A stretch of DNA of 64,000 nucleotides from Candidatus Pelagibacter communis (GCF_001180185.1 NZ_CVSS01000008.1:1-64000), one strand, 5' to 3'. Counted from the stretch's first letter, positions 29,627 to 38,788 are shown. Program-made: numbers and translations. The notes: a model not told the origin generated them from the letters alone.

Positions 29627-30988
29627 TTAATTTGCAAATAATGTCTCTGGTAACCAAAGTGCTATTCCTGGGAATAAATACATTAGAACCATCGCTAAAA
29701 TTACAATTCCTAAGAAAGGCATTATTCCTCCAAAAATTTCCATAAGTTCAACATTCTTTGATTGAACTCCTTTCAAATAATATGCTGACATTGCCATGGG
29801 GGGTGTCAAAAATGAAGTTTGTAAATTTAAAGCAATTAGCATTGCAAAGAAATATGGATTAACACCAAAAAATTCAACTAATGGTAAAAAGATTGGCACA
29901 AATATAATTAATATCTCGGTCCATTCTAGAGGCCAGCCTAATAAAAATATAATCAATTGGGTAATAACTAAAAACTGCCAAGGTTGTAAATTTAAAGATT
30001 TAAAAAAATGCTCAAAAACTTCATGGCCACCTAAGTATGAAAATACTGAGGCAAAAGTCCAAGATCCAATAAATAACCACATAATCATAGCTGTTGTTTT
30101 TGCTGTAAGAAAAACTGACTCTTTAAAATTTTTCCATTTAAGGGTTTTGTAAAAATATGACAGCACTAATGAACCAAATGCACCAACAGCGGCTGCCTCT
30201 GCTGGGGTTGCTATACCTGCAAGTATTGTTCCCAAAACTAGGATTATTAATGAGAATAAAGGTAAGAAAGAAACTAAAACTTCTTTCATAATTACTGCAG
30301 TAGGAGGTATTTCCTCTGCTGCAGGTTTTGGAGCTATTGAAGGATTCATCCAAGCCCTAAATACTGCATAACCGATATAAAGTCCTGCTAGCATCAATCC
30401 TGGAAAGATTGCAGCTGCAAACAATCTTAAAGGAGATAATTGCGCAATTACAGAATAGACGATTAACATAATGCTAGGTGGAATTAAAATTCCTAAGCAA
30501 CCACCTGAACAGATAATTCCAGATGCAAATTTTTTATCATAACCAGCTTTAATCATTGCTGGCCAAGCAAGAAGACCCATTAACGTTACTACTGCTCCTA
30601 TGATACCCGTAGCAGTAGAGAATAATGCACAGGTAATTAATGCAGCAACTGCCATTGAAGCTGGAAGTTTGTGAGATGCTAGTCTTATTGCAAAAAATAA
30701 TTTTGCTACAATACCAGCTCTTTCAACTAAATATCCCATAAACAAAAAGAGGGGAACTGCGGTCAATACGTTGTTATCCATTACAGTATAAGTATTTTGA
30801 ACAAAAAGTTGGAATATCCTATTATCAAAGAGATGCTCCATCTTGGTTGGATCAAAATAAGCGTAGTATCCAAAACCTAAACCCATTGCCATTAAAGTAA
30901 ACGCAATAGGAAAGCCTAATAGAACGGCAAATAGAAATATCCCCATCATCATAATTGCTACTTCTGGATTTGTTAAACTAAATAACAT
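29627..30988 (-). CDS. dctM: TRAP transporter large permease subunit
   Basis: Twelve-helix DctM permease of a tripartite ATP-independent periplasmic transporter, 453 residues. Seen are the FLFMGYLVERAG segment near 90, ATGIIGAVVTLMGLLAWPAM near 125-145, GGCLGILIPPSIMLIVYS near 160-178 and TAMIMWLFIGSWTF. It uses the ion gradient to import the ligand delivered by DctP. It overlaps dctQ by 11 bases. Confidence 0.95.
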   Translation of the reverse strand: MLFSLTNPEVAIMMMGIFLFAVLLGFPIAFTLMAMGLGFGYYAYFDPTKMEHLFDNRIFQLFVQNTYTVMDNNVLTAVPLFLFMGYLVERAGIVAKLFFAIRLASHKLPASMAVAALITCALFSTATGIIGAVVTLMGLLAWPAMIKAGYDKKFASGIICSGGCLGILIPPSIMLIVYSVIAQLSPLRLFAAAIFPGLMLAGLYIGYAVFRAWMNPSIAPKPAAEEIPPTAVIMKEVLVSFLPLFSLIILVLGTILAGIATPAEAAAVGAFGSLVLSYFYKTLKWKNFKESVFLTAKTTAMIMWLFIGSWTFASVFSYLGGHEVFEHFFKSLNLQPWQFLVITQLIIFLLGWPLEWTEILIIFVPIFLPLVEFFGVNPYFFAMLIALNLQTSFLTPPMAMSAYYLKGVQSKNVELMEIFGGIMPFLGIVILAMVLMYLFPGIALWLPETLFAN

Positions 30989-31571
30989 CTTCTTTGTTTC
31001 CTTCTTGTGAAGTTCTCATTAATACTTTTTCAGTTTCCTCAGCGTCGCGCTCTGTACCTCTTTCAGGCCAACTACCTGTTTGAATACAAATGATACATCT
31101 AAATACCTCACCAATTCCTTGGAGTGTTAAAAGCGTTCCAGATAAAGGTATTAAAGATTTTGCCATATAAATTTGAATTTGTGCAGGACTATTCCAACTT
31201 GTTTCTTTAATCTTCCACGCAAGTGCTGCATATTCATAACCATAAAAAGCTAATGCAATGACACCAGGAAAAAAGAAAATAAAATATAAAACTACATCTA
31301 TCCAAGCTTGCGTTCTTTGAGAAAATAACCTGTATATAACATCTCCTCTTACATGAGCTTCAGTGCATAAAGTATAAGCTCCTGCCATCATAAAAATTGC
31401 ACCATACATCTGAAGACTAAAATCGAAATTCCATAAGGTTGGGGCATTTAAAGCATATGCCATAAAAACTTCATAACATGTTCCACCCATCAAAATTACT
31501 ATACACCATGAGAATGCTTTACCCATTGAGACACTCAATCGATCAGCGAATTTTATATAAGATCTCATCAT
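30978..31571 (-). CDS. dctQ: TRAP transporter small permease subunit
   Basis: Four-helix DctQ membrane subunit, 197 residues, with a long charged C-terminal tail (RGTERDAEETEKVL region). The segments AYTLCTEAHVRGDVIY near 85 and the LIPLSGTLLTLQGIGE helix fit the larger DctQ type found with 2-oxo/2-hydroxy acid and mannitol-type TRAP systems. It lies between dctP, from which it is separated by a strong terminator hairpin, and dctM. Confidence 0.92.
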   Translation of the reverse strand: MMRSYIKFADRLSVSMGKAFSWCIVILMGGTCYEVFMAYALNAPTLWNFDFSLQMYGAIFMMAGAYTLCTEAHVRGDVIYRLFSQRTQAWIDVVLYFIFFFPGVIALAFYGYEYAALAWKIKETSWNSPAQIQIYMAKSLIPLSGTLLTLQGIGEVFRCIICIQTGSWPERGTERDAEETEKVLMRTSQEGNKEDVI

Positions 31572-31610
31572 AGATATAAACTTTTATTGAATTGTTATGG
31601 ATTAATCAAA

Positions 31611-31632
31611 TAAAAAGGGGGCCGAAGCCCCC
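31611..31632 (-). terminator. Rho-independent terminator after dctP
   Basis: On the minus strand GGGGGC-TTCG-GCCCCC is followed by TTTTTA. That is six G-C pairs closed by a UUCG tetraloop and a U tract, strikingly GC-rich for this genome. It follows the dctP stop by 24 bases and precedes dctQ by 40, so it probably works as a partial terminator or 3' end stabiliser that makes binding protein far more abundant than permease. Confidence 0.9.
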
Positions 31633-31655
31633 TCATTAAAATTTGTAAAAGTTAA

Positions 31656-32813
31656 TTATATCTTAACTTTTCCAATTGGACCAAACTCATTTTCATATGC
31701 AAGTTTGTAATTAGGCTGATTCATCAGCAAGTACTTCATTACTCTCTTCGCATAAGCTTTTTGAGAATCAACAATCTTCTTAAAGAAAGGATCTTTCTTA
31801 TTGAAGTCGCCAATTACTTTGTCCCAACCTTTTAATTGTTGAGCTAAAATCTCATCTGAAGTTTGGTAAACATTTACTTTATGCTCATTCATTAACTTAG
31901 CTAAGTCAGCTGAGTATCTTACTAAAGCTTTAAAGTAGTTATCACTGTTTGCAGCATAAGCAGCATTTTTCAATATTGCTTGGTGTGCAGGTGATAAACT
32001 ATTATATGTTTTTTTGTTAACTGGTATTTCAAACATCTCTTGAGATTGGTGGAAGCTTCCTAAGTGATAGTGCTTAGAAACGTCTTGCATACCAAATTGA
32101 GAGTCTGAAGTTGGGTTGTTAAACTCAGCAGCTTCAATCAAACCAGTTTTCATAGCTGGCTGAATTTCACCACCTGGCAATTGTCTAACTACCATTCCCA
32201 TTGCAGTTAAAACGTTAGTCGCTAGACCAACTGTTCTGTACTTCATACCTTTAACATCAGATACTTTAGTTACGTTCTTTTTGAACCAACCAAAAGGCTG
32301 TGCTGGCATAGGCATATGGAAAAAACCAATGTAGTCGAAACCTACTTTTGCAAGAGTTTCGTCATATAGTTTTCTTCCTCCACCATACTCCATCCATCCC
32401 ATAACTTCTTGAGATGACATACCGTATGAAGGACCAGTTCCAAATAATGATGCAGCTGGATTTTTACCATACCAATATGCAGTCACCCAGTGACCCATAT
32501 CTACTACACCAGAACTTACTGCTTGTCCGATTTCTGAAGTCTTTACGACTGCTCCAACTGGTTGAAGATCAATCTTAAGTGTACCTCCAGACATCTCATC
32601 TACCATTTTGCAGTAGTCTCCAGCCATTTCAAAAAAGATGTTTGCTCCACTTGGCCATGCAGCCTGCATCTTTAAAGTTTTATGACCGCCAGCAGTTGCT
32701 ATGTTTGGCATTGCAACCGCAGCTGCAGCTACAGCACCAGCTTTAGCAGCAGTTTTAAAGAACTTACGTCTTGAAGATGTTTTAATCTTCAATGATTTAT
32801 TTTCTTTTGTCAT
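31656..32813 (-). CDS. dctP: TRAP transporter solute-binding protein, 2-oxoacid-type (TakP-like)
   Basis: Periplasmic ligand-binding subunit, 385 residues. The N-terminus carries a twin-arginine-like signal (SSRRKFFKTAAKAGAVAAAA). The mature part shows the WVTAYWYGKNPAASLFGTGPS region near 112-130, the KYRTVGLATNVLTAMGM segment near 198 with the ligand Arg, and LPGGEIQPAMKTGLIEAAEF near 217-236 with the metal/ligand Glu-Phe-Asn. These resemble the Rhodobacter TakP (alpha-keto acid binding) family. The exact ligand is unproven; the 2-hydroxyacid enzymes upstream agree with an oxo- or hydroxy-acid. Confidence 0.9.
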   Translation of the reverse strand: MTKENKSLKIKTSSRRKFFKTAAKAGAVAAAAVAMPNIATAGGHKTLKMQAAWPSGANIFFEMAGDYCKMVDEMSGGTLKIDLQPVGAVVKTSEIGQAVSSGVVDMGHWVTAYWYGKNPAASLFGTGPSYGMSSQEVMGWMEYGGGRKLYDETLAKVGFDYIGFFHMPMPAQPFGWFKKNVTKVSDVKGMKYRTVGLATNVLTAMGMVVRQLPGGEIQPAMKTGLIEAAEFNNPTSDSQFGMQDVSKHYHLGSFHQSQEMFEIPVNKKTYNSLSPAHQAILKNAAYAANSDNYFKALVRYSADLAKLMNEHKVNVYQTSDEILAQQLKGWDKVIGDFNKKDPFFKKIVDSQKAYAKRVMKYLLMNQPNYKLAYENEFGPIGKVKI

Positions 32814-32931
32814 TATTACTCCTATTAAAGTTAATTAACTCTCTTAATTAAAGCATAGATTCAGATTAGAGTCTTTCTAAAAAAAAACTCTTATGTCGCA
32901 GAATTATTATATAATACAATCTAGAGTAGAA
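32814..32931 (-). promoter_or_regulatory. dctP leader with strong Shine-Dalgarno and repeated TTAATTAA
   Basis: This is one of the few gaps above 100 bases in the window. On the minus strand it holds a TATAAT-like box within TTATATAATAA (about 32901-32911), a hairpin AGAGT...ACTCT around an A/T run, then two TTAATTAA palindromes 13 bases apart (about 32832-32855), and finally an AGGAG ribosome site at 32823-32819, six bases before the ATG. Such a clear Shine-Dalgarno is rare in this window and fits high-level synthesis of the binding protein. The palindrome pair could be an operator; no regulator is visible nearby. Confidence 0.5.
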
Positions 32932-33885
32932 TTAATTTACCTTGTTTTTACAATTTCCAGTCTTAAAAAATTCATCAACATTATCAATTGCAAGATTTGC
33001 CATCGCAATTCTAGTATCCTTCGTAGCACTTCCTAAATGAGGTAGAATAAAAACTGACTTTATTTTTAAATAACCTGGATTTAAATTGGGCTCATTTTTG
33101 TAAACATCAAGACCAGCAGCATAAATTTTTCTTCTATTTAAAGCATCTATTAAAGCATCATCATCAACTATATCACCTCTAGCAACATTAGTTATAACTG
33201 CCCCTTTAGGGAAGTATTCCACTGTTTCTTTATTGATCATGTTTTCTGTTTCTTTAGTTGCTGGACAACAAATAGATAAAACATCAGAAACTGAAAAAAG
33301 ACTTTTTATGTCTTTATGATAAATCGCCCCAAGCTCTTTATCATCACTTAGTTTTGACCGATTATGATAGTGAATTATCATTCCAAGCGATCTTGCTATT
33401 TTTGCTATTTTTTGACCTATCCTTCCCATACCTAAAATTCCTAGTCTTGTTCCGGTCAATTGTTTTCCAATTAAATAGTCTGCAGACCATTTCCAACCAC
33501 CTTCTCTGGCAGATGAAATTCCCTCTGACGCTCTTCTACAAGCACCTAAAATTAATAATATTCCAATTTCAGCTGTTGCATCTGACAAAACTTCAGGTGT
33601 ATTTGTTACTATAATTCCTCTTTTTTTGGCGGCTTCTAAATTAATATTTCCAAAACCCACCGCAAAATTTGAAATTATTTTGACAGAATCTGGGAGTTTA
33701 TCAATAGTTTCTTTATCCATTTTGTCAGTAAGTGATGTTAAAATCCCATCACAACCTTTAGACATTTCAACTACTTTTGACTGAGAATATAATTCATCAT
33801 TTGTATTAAAAATCGGATCAAAAGTTTTTGTAGCTTTATCCTCGCTTTCTTTAATCAATTTTCTAGTAATCAAAATTTTTTTCAT
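32932..33885 (-). CDS. D-2-hydroxyacid dehydrogenase (glyoxylate/hydroxypyruvate reductase type)
   Basis: NAD(P)-dependent 2-hydroxyacid dehydrogenase, 317 residues. The Rossmann loop GILGMGRIGQKIAKIA is near 148-163, the catalytic Arg in NVARGDIVDD near 233, Glu in LDVYKNEP near 262 and His in LPHLGSAT near 282, a complete catalytic set. It interconverts a 2-oxo acid and a D-2-hydroxy acid. It lies 11 bases downstream of an FAD 2-hydroxyacid oxidase and upstream of dctP, which suggests a shared substrate. Confidence 0.92.
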   Translation of the reverse strand: MKKILITRKLIKESEDKATKTFDPIFNTNDELYSQSKVVEMSKGCDGILTSLTDKMDKETIDKLPDSVKIISNFAVGFGNINLEAAKKRGIIVTNTPEVLSDATAEIGILLILGACRRASEGISSAREGGWKWSADYLIGKQLTGTRLGILGMGRIGQKIAKIARSLGMIIHYHNRSKLSDDKELGAIYHKDIKSLFSVSDVLSICCPATKETENMINKETVEYFPKGAVITNVARGDIVDDDALIDALNRRKIYAAGLDVYKNEPNLNPGYLKIKSVFILPHLGSATKDTRIAMANLAIDNVDEFFKTGNCKNKVN

Positions 33886-33896
33886 TTAATTTTTAA

Positions 33897-35270
33897 TTAG
33901 TTAAGATCAAAAATCTTGCCAGGGTTCATGATGTTATTTGGATCTAGAGTTCTTTTAATCGATTTCATAACCGGGATATTATCTGGATGTTGTTCTAGTA
34001 GGTACTCTTTTTTGTGAAGTCCTACACCATGTTCGCCTGTAATAGTCCCATTGAGTTCTAATGCTTTTCTTATCAAAGTATCATTAAAGGCTCTTATTTG
34101 TTTATACATTTCTTTTTTTGCTGGATCGTAAGGTAGAACCACATGAAAATTACCATCACCCATATGACCTACCATTGGAGCTCTTACTCCAAATTTTTTT
34201 GCTTGTTCCTCTGCAAATTTTACACACTCTGTAATCTTCGAAATTGGAACACATACATCAGTAGAATAAACTCGTCCATTATCATGTATAGCTTTAACTG
34301 AATAATATACATCCCATCTTGCTTTCCATAGTTTATTTCTCTCATCTAAATCTTTGGCCCATTTAAAAGAGCTACCATTATTATCTTTGGATAATTCTTC
34401 TACAATTTTAATATTTTCGTTATTTGACACCTCTGATCCATGAAATTCAAAAAATAAAGTTGGAACTGCTTCAATATCTTTTAAATTTGAATAATTAATG
34501 CTAATTCCCATTTGATCAGCGTTAAGCATTTCTATCCTAGCAATTGGAACTCCATACTGAATAACCTGTTGAGCTGTCATAACAGCATCTTCTAATGAAG
34601 AAAAATGACATACAGCACTCATTATGCTTTCTGGAATAGGGGATAGTCTTAAATGGACTTCAGTTATAATTCCTAAAGTCCCCTCTGAACCTATAAATAA
34701 ATTTGTTAAATTATATCCAGCAGATGTTTTTTTAGTCCTACCACCAGTTTTTATAATATCACCATTAGGTAAAACTACGGTAAGACCCGATATAACTGTT
34801 TTCATTGTGCCATACTTTACGGCCATTGTACCTGACGCTGAAGTCGAAGCCATTCCACCTAAAGCAGCATTTGCCCCTGGGTCAATTGGAAAAAAAACAC
34901 CATCCTCTCTTAAGTATTCATTTAATTGTTCTCTTGTTACACAAGCTTGAACTCTACAATCAAAATCCTCAACATTTACACTTAAAATTTTATTCATCTT
35001 CTCCAAACAAATAGTTATTCCATTCTCATTTCCTACAACATTTCCCTCTAACGAGGTTCCTGTTCCAAAAGGAACAACAGGTATTTTATGCTCATTACAT
35101 ATTTTTAATATTTTCGAAACCTCTTCATTGGTTTCTGGAAAAACTACTGCTTGGGATAATATTGGATCATAAGTATCTTCTCCTCTAGCATAATTAGCTC
35201 TGGCGGACACTGAAGTTGAAAATCTACCGTTAAGCATTTTCTTCAACTCTGCTTGGACTTGTTCATTCAT
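33897..35270 (-). CDS. FAD-linked D-2-hydroxyacid oxidase/dehydrogenase (GlcD / D-lactate dehydrogenase-like)
   Basis: Flavoprotein of the VAO/PCMH family, 457 residues. The FAD-binding segment VPFGTGTSLEGNVVG near 70-84, FIGSEGTLGIITEVHLR near 192-208 and the C-terminal GHMGDGNFHVVLPYD near 368-383 and GTITGEHGVGLHKKEYL near 408-424 are typical. It oxidises D-lactate, glycolate or a related acid and passes electrons to the respiratory chain. The glcE and glcF subunits are not adjacent, so a single-subunit D-lactate dehydrogenase-like enzyme is more likely than glycolate oxidase. Confidence 0.9.
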   Translation of the reverse strand: MNEQVQAELKKMLNGRFSTSVSARANYARGEDTYDPILSQAVVFPETNEEVSKILKICNEHKIPVVPFGTGTSLEGNVVGNENGITICLEKMNKILSVNVEDFDCRVQACVTREQLNEYLREDGVFFPIDPGANAALGGMASTSASGTMAVKYGTMKTVISGLTVVLPNGDIIKTGGRTKKTSAGYNLTNLFIGSEGTLGIITEVHLRLSPIPESIMSAVCHFSSLEDAVMTAQQVIQYGVPIARIEMLNADQMGISINYSNLKDIEAVPTLFFEFHGSEVSNNENIKIVEELSKDNNGSSFKWAKDLDERNKLWKARWDVYYSVKAIHDNGRVYSTDVCVPISKITECVKFAEEQAKKFGVRAPMVGHMGDGNFHVVLPYDPAKKEMYKQIRAFNDTLIRKALELNGTITGEHGVGLHKKEYLLEQHPDNIPVMKSIKRTLDPNNIMNPGKIFDLN

Positions 35271-35309
35271 ACCAAAAGATATTAATAAATATTAAGAGAA
35301 AAATACATC

Positions 35310-36476
35310 TTATTTAGTTAGCATTTTCTTAATATTTTCTAATGCTTGAGAAATATTATCCCTAGAAGCGGCAAAACTAAATCTTACATAATTTTGGCAA
35401 GTTTCACCAAATGCTGATCCAGGTACAATTGCTACCCCAGCCTCATGCATTGCTTTTCTTGCAAATTCAGCACCATTCATTCCAGTACCAATTACTTTTG
35501 GGAAAGCATAAAAAGCTCCTCCGGGTAAACTACATTCAACACCCGGTAAGTCATTAAGACCTTTGTAAATTAATTCTCTTCGTTGAGTAAATTTTTCCAT
35601 CATTTCATTAATTGAGTCATCTGGTCCATCTAGTGCTGCAATTCCGGCAAATTGAGCGGCGGCGTTTACACAAGATACACTATTTATTAATAATTTATTA
35701 ACATGCTCAATTAAATGTTGTGGCCAAAAGCTCCAACCGAGTCTCCAACCTGTCATCGAATAGGCTTTACTCCAACCTTCTAAAACTATCAATCTTTCTC
35801 TTAACTCTGGGTAGTTGAAAAATGAAGGCATTTCTTTATCGTCAAAAATTTGTCTGCTATAAATCTCATCGCTTAATATTGTTACATGTGGATATTTCTT
35901 TAAGCCATCGGCTAAAAAATCTATATCTCTTTTTTCAACGAAACTTCCTGTTGGGTTATTAGGATTAATTAAAATTAACAATCGTGTTTTATCTGTAATT
36001 AAAGATAATATTTTGTCTGGATTGAATTTTAAATCTTTATCTTCTGTAAGATCATATGGAACAGATGTCGAGCCTGTATAATGTATCATAGACTCATAAA
36101 TTGGAAAAGCGGGAGTAGGGTGTATAATTTCTGCACCTGGCTCTCCGAAACATTGAATAGCATAATGCATTGTGGGTTTTCCACCTGGCATAATTAAAAT
36201 TCTTTCAAAATCTATCTCAACGTTGTAACGTTTTTTTATCCACCTTGTCACAGCTTGTCGACATTCGGCAATACCATTGGACATTACATATCCATGATGT
36301 CCGTCGTCTAAAGCTTTCTTTGCTGCGTCAACTACATGTTGAGGGGTTTTAAAATCTGGTTGTCCCAACCCTAAGTGGATCATTGGCTTACCTTGAGCTT
36401 CTAGTTTTTTCGCTTCCGCGAGAACAGTAAAAGCTGATTCAGTTCCTAATCTCTCTAAACTTTTTGCTAATTTCAT
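35310..36476 (-). CDS. Class I pyridoxal-phosphate aminotransferase
   Basis: Fold-type I aminotransferase, 388 residues, of the aspartate/aromatic AspC-like subgroup I-gamma. The PLP lysine lies in EGWSKAYSMTGWRLGW near 235-250, the NPNNPTGSF motif near 172-180, and the substrate-carboxylate arginine in NYVRFSFA near 364. It converts a 2-oxo acid to an amino acid or the reverse. Substrate specificity cannot be assigned. It sits between hydroxyacid oxidases, giving a hydroxy acid to oxo acid to amino acid chain. Confidence 0.9.
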   Translation of the reverse strand: MKLAKSLERLGTESAFTVLAEAKKLEAQGKPMIHLGLGQPDFKTPQHVVDAAKKALDDGHHGYVMSNGIAECRQAVTRWIKKRYNVEIDFERILIMPGGKPTMHYAIQCFGEPGAEIIHPTPAFPIYESMIHYTGSTSVPYDLTEDKDLKFNPDKILSLITDKTRLLILINPNNPTGSFVEKRDIDFLADGLKKYPHVTILSDEIYSRQIFDDKEMPSFFNYPELRERLIVLEGWSKAYSMTGWRLGWSFWPQHLIEHVNKLLINSVSCVNAAAQFAGIAALDGPDDSINEMMEKFTQRRELIYKGLNDLPGVECSLPGGAFYAFPKVIGTGMNGAEFARKAMHEAGVAIVPGSAFGETCQNYVRFSFAASRDNISQALENIKKMLTK

Positions 36477-36485
36477 AATTTTTCT

Positions 36486-37637
36486 CTAATTTCTATAGAT
36501 TAATTTTGAACTATTCAACTCTTTTAAACTTTTACAGCCCATTAAAATCATATTTCTGTTTATTTCATCATGCATATTTTTAAGTAAATGCTCAACGCCT
36601 TGCTGACCTCCTGCGGCTAAAGAGAACAAAAACATTTTACCAAAGCTACATGCTTTTGCACCTGCAGCTATAGCTTTAAGTACATGTGTGCCTCTTCTTA
36701 CACCTCCGTCAAGAATGATCTCAAGCTTATCTCCTACAGCATCTGAAATAGCTTTTACTTGATCGAAAGGAGATCTAGATCCATCAAGTTGCCTTCCACC
36801 ATGGTTCGAAATCATTATAGCAGAACACCCAATATCAATTGCTCTTTTTGCATCTTCAACTGACATGACTCCTTTTAATGCAAAAGGTCCATTCCATTTT
36901 TTTACACAATACTCAGCATCTTTCCAATTCATTGCCGGATCGTATTGCTCATTAATGTATTCAATAACAGATTTTGCAATATTAGTTCCCTTATCAGTTT
37001 TGTTAGCTACATTTGCTAATTTAAACTTACCATGAGTCAAGTAATTAAATACCCATCCAGGATGAAGTGCGAAACTCATTAAGCTTTTCAAAGTTAATTT
37101 AGGAGGAGTTGTAAAACCTGTTCGATGATCTCTTTCTCTGTTACCAGCAACTAAAGTATCAACTGTCAGACACATACCATCAAATCCTGATCTTCTACAG
37201 CGGTCGATCAAATCATCAGTGATAGATTGATCTTTATGAACATAAAGTTGAAATAGTTTTGGACCTCCAGATACATTTGAAATTTCTTCTATCGTATTAT
37301 TTGCCATAGTTGACATACTATAAAATATTCCATATTTATCAGCCGCCCTCGCTGAAGCTTTATCTCCATCGTGATGGTATAGTCTCTGCATTGCACATGG
37401 TGATAAAAAAATTGGCATATCAATTTTTTTTCCAAAAATTGTTGTAGATAAATCTGGTTTTCCAACACTAGCTAAAATATTAGGAACTAAATCACAATCA
37501 TCAAAAGACTTTGTATTTCTTTTTAGGGTCGTTTCGTCGTCTGAACCACCATCAATATAGTGAAAAATTGGTGAGGGTAATTTTTTTTTTGCAAGCTTTC
37601 TAAAATCGTTAAAGTTATAACAATTTTTTAAACTCAC
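36486..37637 (-). CDS. FMN-dependent L-2-hydroxyacid dehydrogenase, copy 1 (LldD-like)
   Basis: FMN alpha-hydroxyacid dehydrogenase, 383 residues. Family landmarks are SPCAMQRLYHHDGDKASARAAD near 98-118, TVDTLVAGNRERDHRTGF near 158-176, the Lys in FALKGVMSVEDAKRA near 251 and the catalytic-His motif SNHGGRQLDGSRSPFDQ near 276-292, then the phosphate-binding DGGVRRGTHVLKA. It likely oxidises L-lactate or another L-2-hydroxy acid to the 2-oxo acid using the quinone pool. It shares end and start with the next paralogue, which is clearly similar along the full length. Confidence 0.92.
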   Translation of the reverse strand: MSLKNCYNFNDFRKLAKKKLPSPIFHYIDGGSDDETTLKRNTKSFDDCDLVPNILASVGKPDLSTTIFGKKIDMPIFLSPCAMQRLYHHDGDKASARAADKYGIFYSMSTMANNTIEEISNVSGGPKLFQLYVHKDQSITDDLIDRCRRSGFDGMCLTVDTLVAGNRERDHRTGFTTPPKLTLKSLMSFALHPGWVFNYLTHGKFKLANVANKTDKGTNIAKSVIEYINEQYDPAMNWKDAEYCVKKWNGPFALKGVMSVEDAKRAIDIGCSAIMISNHGGRQLDGSRSPFDQVKAISDAVGDKLEIILDGGVRRGTHVLKAIAAGAKACSFGKMFLFSLAAGGQQGVEHLLKNMHDEINRNMILMGCKSLKELNSSKLIYRN

Positions 37638-38788
37638 TATTTTCTAAATCTTAAATTGTTTCTATTTAAATCACTTATTTTGGTGCAGCCCATTAATTTC
37701 ATATCCCTTACTAATTCTGACTTATATTTCTCTATGGCCCTTTCAACACCTGCTTGACCACCAGCAGCTAACGCATAAAGATATAATCTTCCTCCTGAAC
37801 ATGCTTTTGCACCTAGTGACAATGCTTTCAACATATGAGTTCCTCTATGAATTCCACCTTCGCAGATCACATCTAATTTATCACCAACGGCATCAACAAT
37901 TTCTGCCAATTGATCAAAAGGAGCTCTAGAACCGTCTAATTGTCTTCCACCATGATTTGAAACCATAATACCAGTACATCCGATGTCGACTGCTCTTTTA
38001 GCATCCTCTACACTCATTACCCCTTTTAAAGCAAAATGACCCCCCCATTGAGCACATAGTTTTTCTGCATCTTTCCAATTCATCGACTGATCTAACATTG
38101 TGGAAAAATAATTTCCTATTGAAGTATTAGTATCAGTCCCTTCTTTAACAAAATCTTGCAAGTGAGGTAATTCAAATTTACCTTTTGTTAAATAATTTAT
38201 ACCCCACATTGGTTTAACAGCAAAACTCAATAAACTAGACAAAGTTAATTTTGGAGGTGATGTAAATCCTGTTCTCAAATCTCTTTCTCGATTACCTCCA
38301 GTAATAGTATCAACTGTTAATGCCATAACATCGAATTTTGCAGCTTTAGCTCTTTCTAAACAAGAGTCATTCAAACCTCGATCTTTATGAAAATAAAATT
38401 GAAACATTTTTGGAGTATCAATCATTGAGGATATTTCTTCTACGCTAACTGTCGCTAATGCTGAAACTCCAAACATTGTATTAAATTTTTTTGCTGCTTT
38501 TCCAACAGCTCTTTCACCATCGTAATGAAATAATCTTTGAAGAGCTGTAGGCGAAAGATAAAAAGGTAAATCTAATTTTTTTCCAAATATTGTTGTGGAT
38601 AAATCAACATTTTCTACACCTCTTAAAACATTTGGTACTAAATCAACATCATCAAAAGAACTTGTATTTCTAGCATATGTTATTTCATCATCTGCTGCAC
38701 CATCAATATAGTGAAAAATTGGTGAAGGTAATTTTTTTTGAGCTAATTTTCTAAAATCACTAAAATTATGACAATCATTTAAATTCAT
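37637..38788 (-). CDS. FMN-dependent L-2-hydroxyacid dehydrogenase, copy 2 (LldD-like)
   Basis: Tandem paralogue of the neighbouring gene, also exactly 383 residues. It has the same FMN and active-site motifs: SPTALQRLFHYDGERAVGKAAK, DTITGGNRERDLRTGF, LKGVMSVEDAKRAVD, SNHGGRQLDGSRAPFDQ. The pair evidently arose by duplication. Differences cluster in the loop at about residues 185-235 (PHLQDFVKEGTDTNTSIG against ANVANKTDKGTNIAKSVI), the flexible loop 4 / membrane segment of the family, which points to divergence of substrate or electron acceptor. Confidence 0.92.
   Translation of the reverse strand: MNLNDCHNFSDFRKLAQKKLPSPIFHYIDGAADDEITYARNTSSFDDVDLVPNVLRGVENVDLSTTIFGKKLDLPFYLSPTALQRLFHYDGERAVGKAAKKFNTMFGVSALATVSVEEISSMIDTPKMFQFYFHKDRGLNDSCLERAKAAKFDVMALTVDTITGGNRERDLRTGFTSPPKLTLSSLLSFAVKPMWGINYLTKGKFELPHLQDFVKEGTDTNTSIGNYFSTMLDQSMNWKDAEKLCAQWGGHFALKGVMSVEDAKRAVDIGCTGIMVSNHGGRQLDGSRAPFDQLAEIVDAVGDKLDVICEGGIHRGTHMLKALSLGAKACSGGRLYLYALAAGGQAGVERAIEKYKSELVRDMKLMGCTKISDLNRNNLRFRK

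Noticed and set aside
32878-32905. A terminator after the D-2-hydroxyacid dehydrogenase gene
   Set aside because: The AGAGT/ACTCT hairpin is weak and its T run lies in the loop rather than after the stem.
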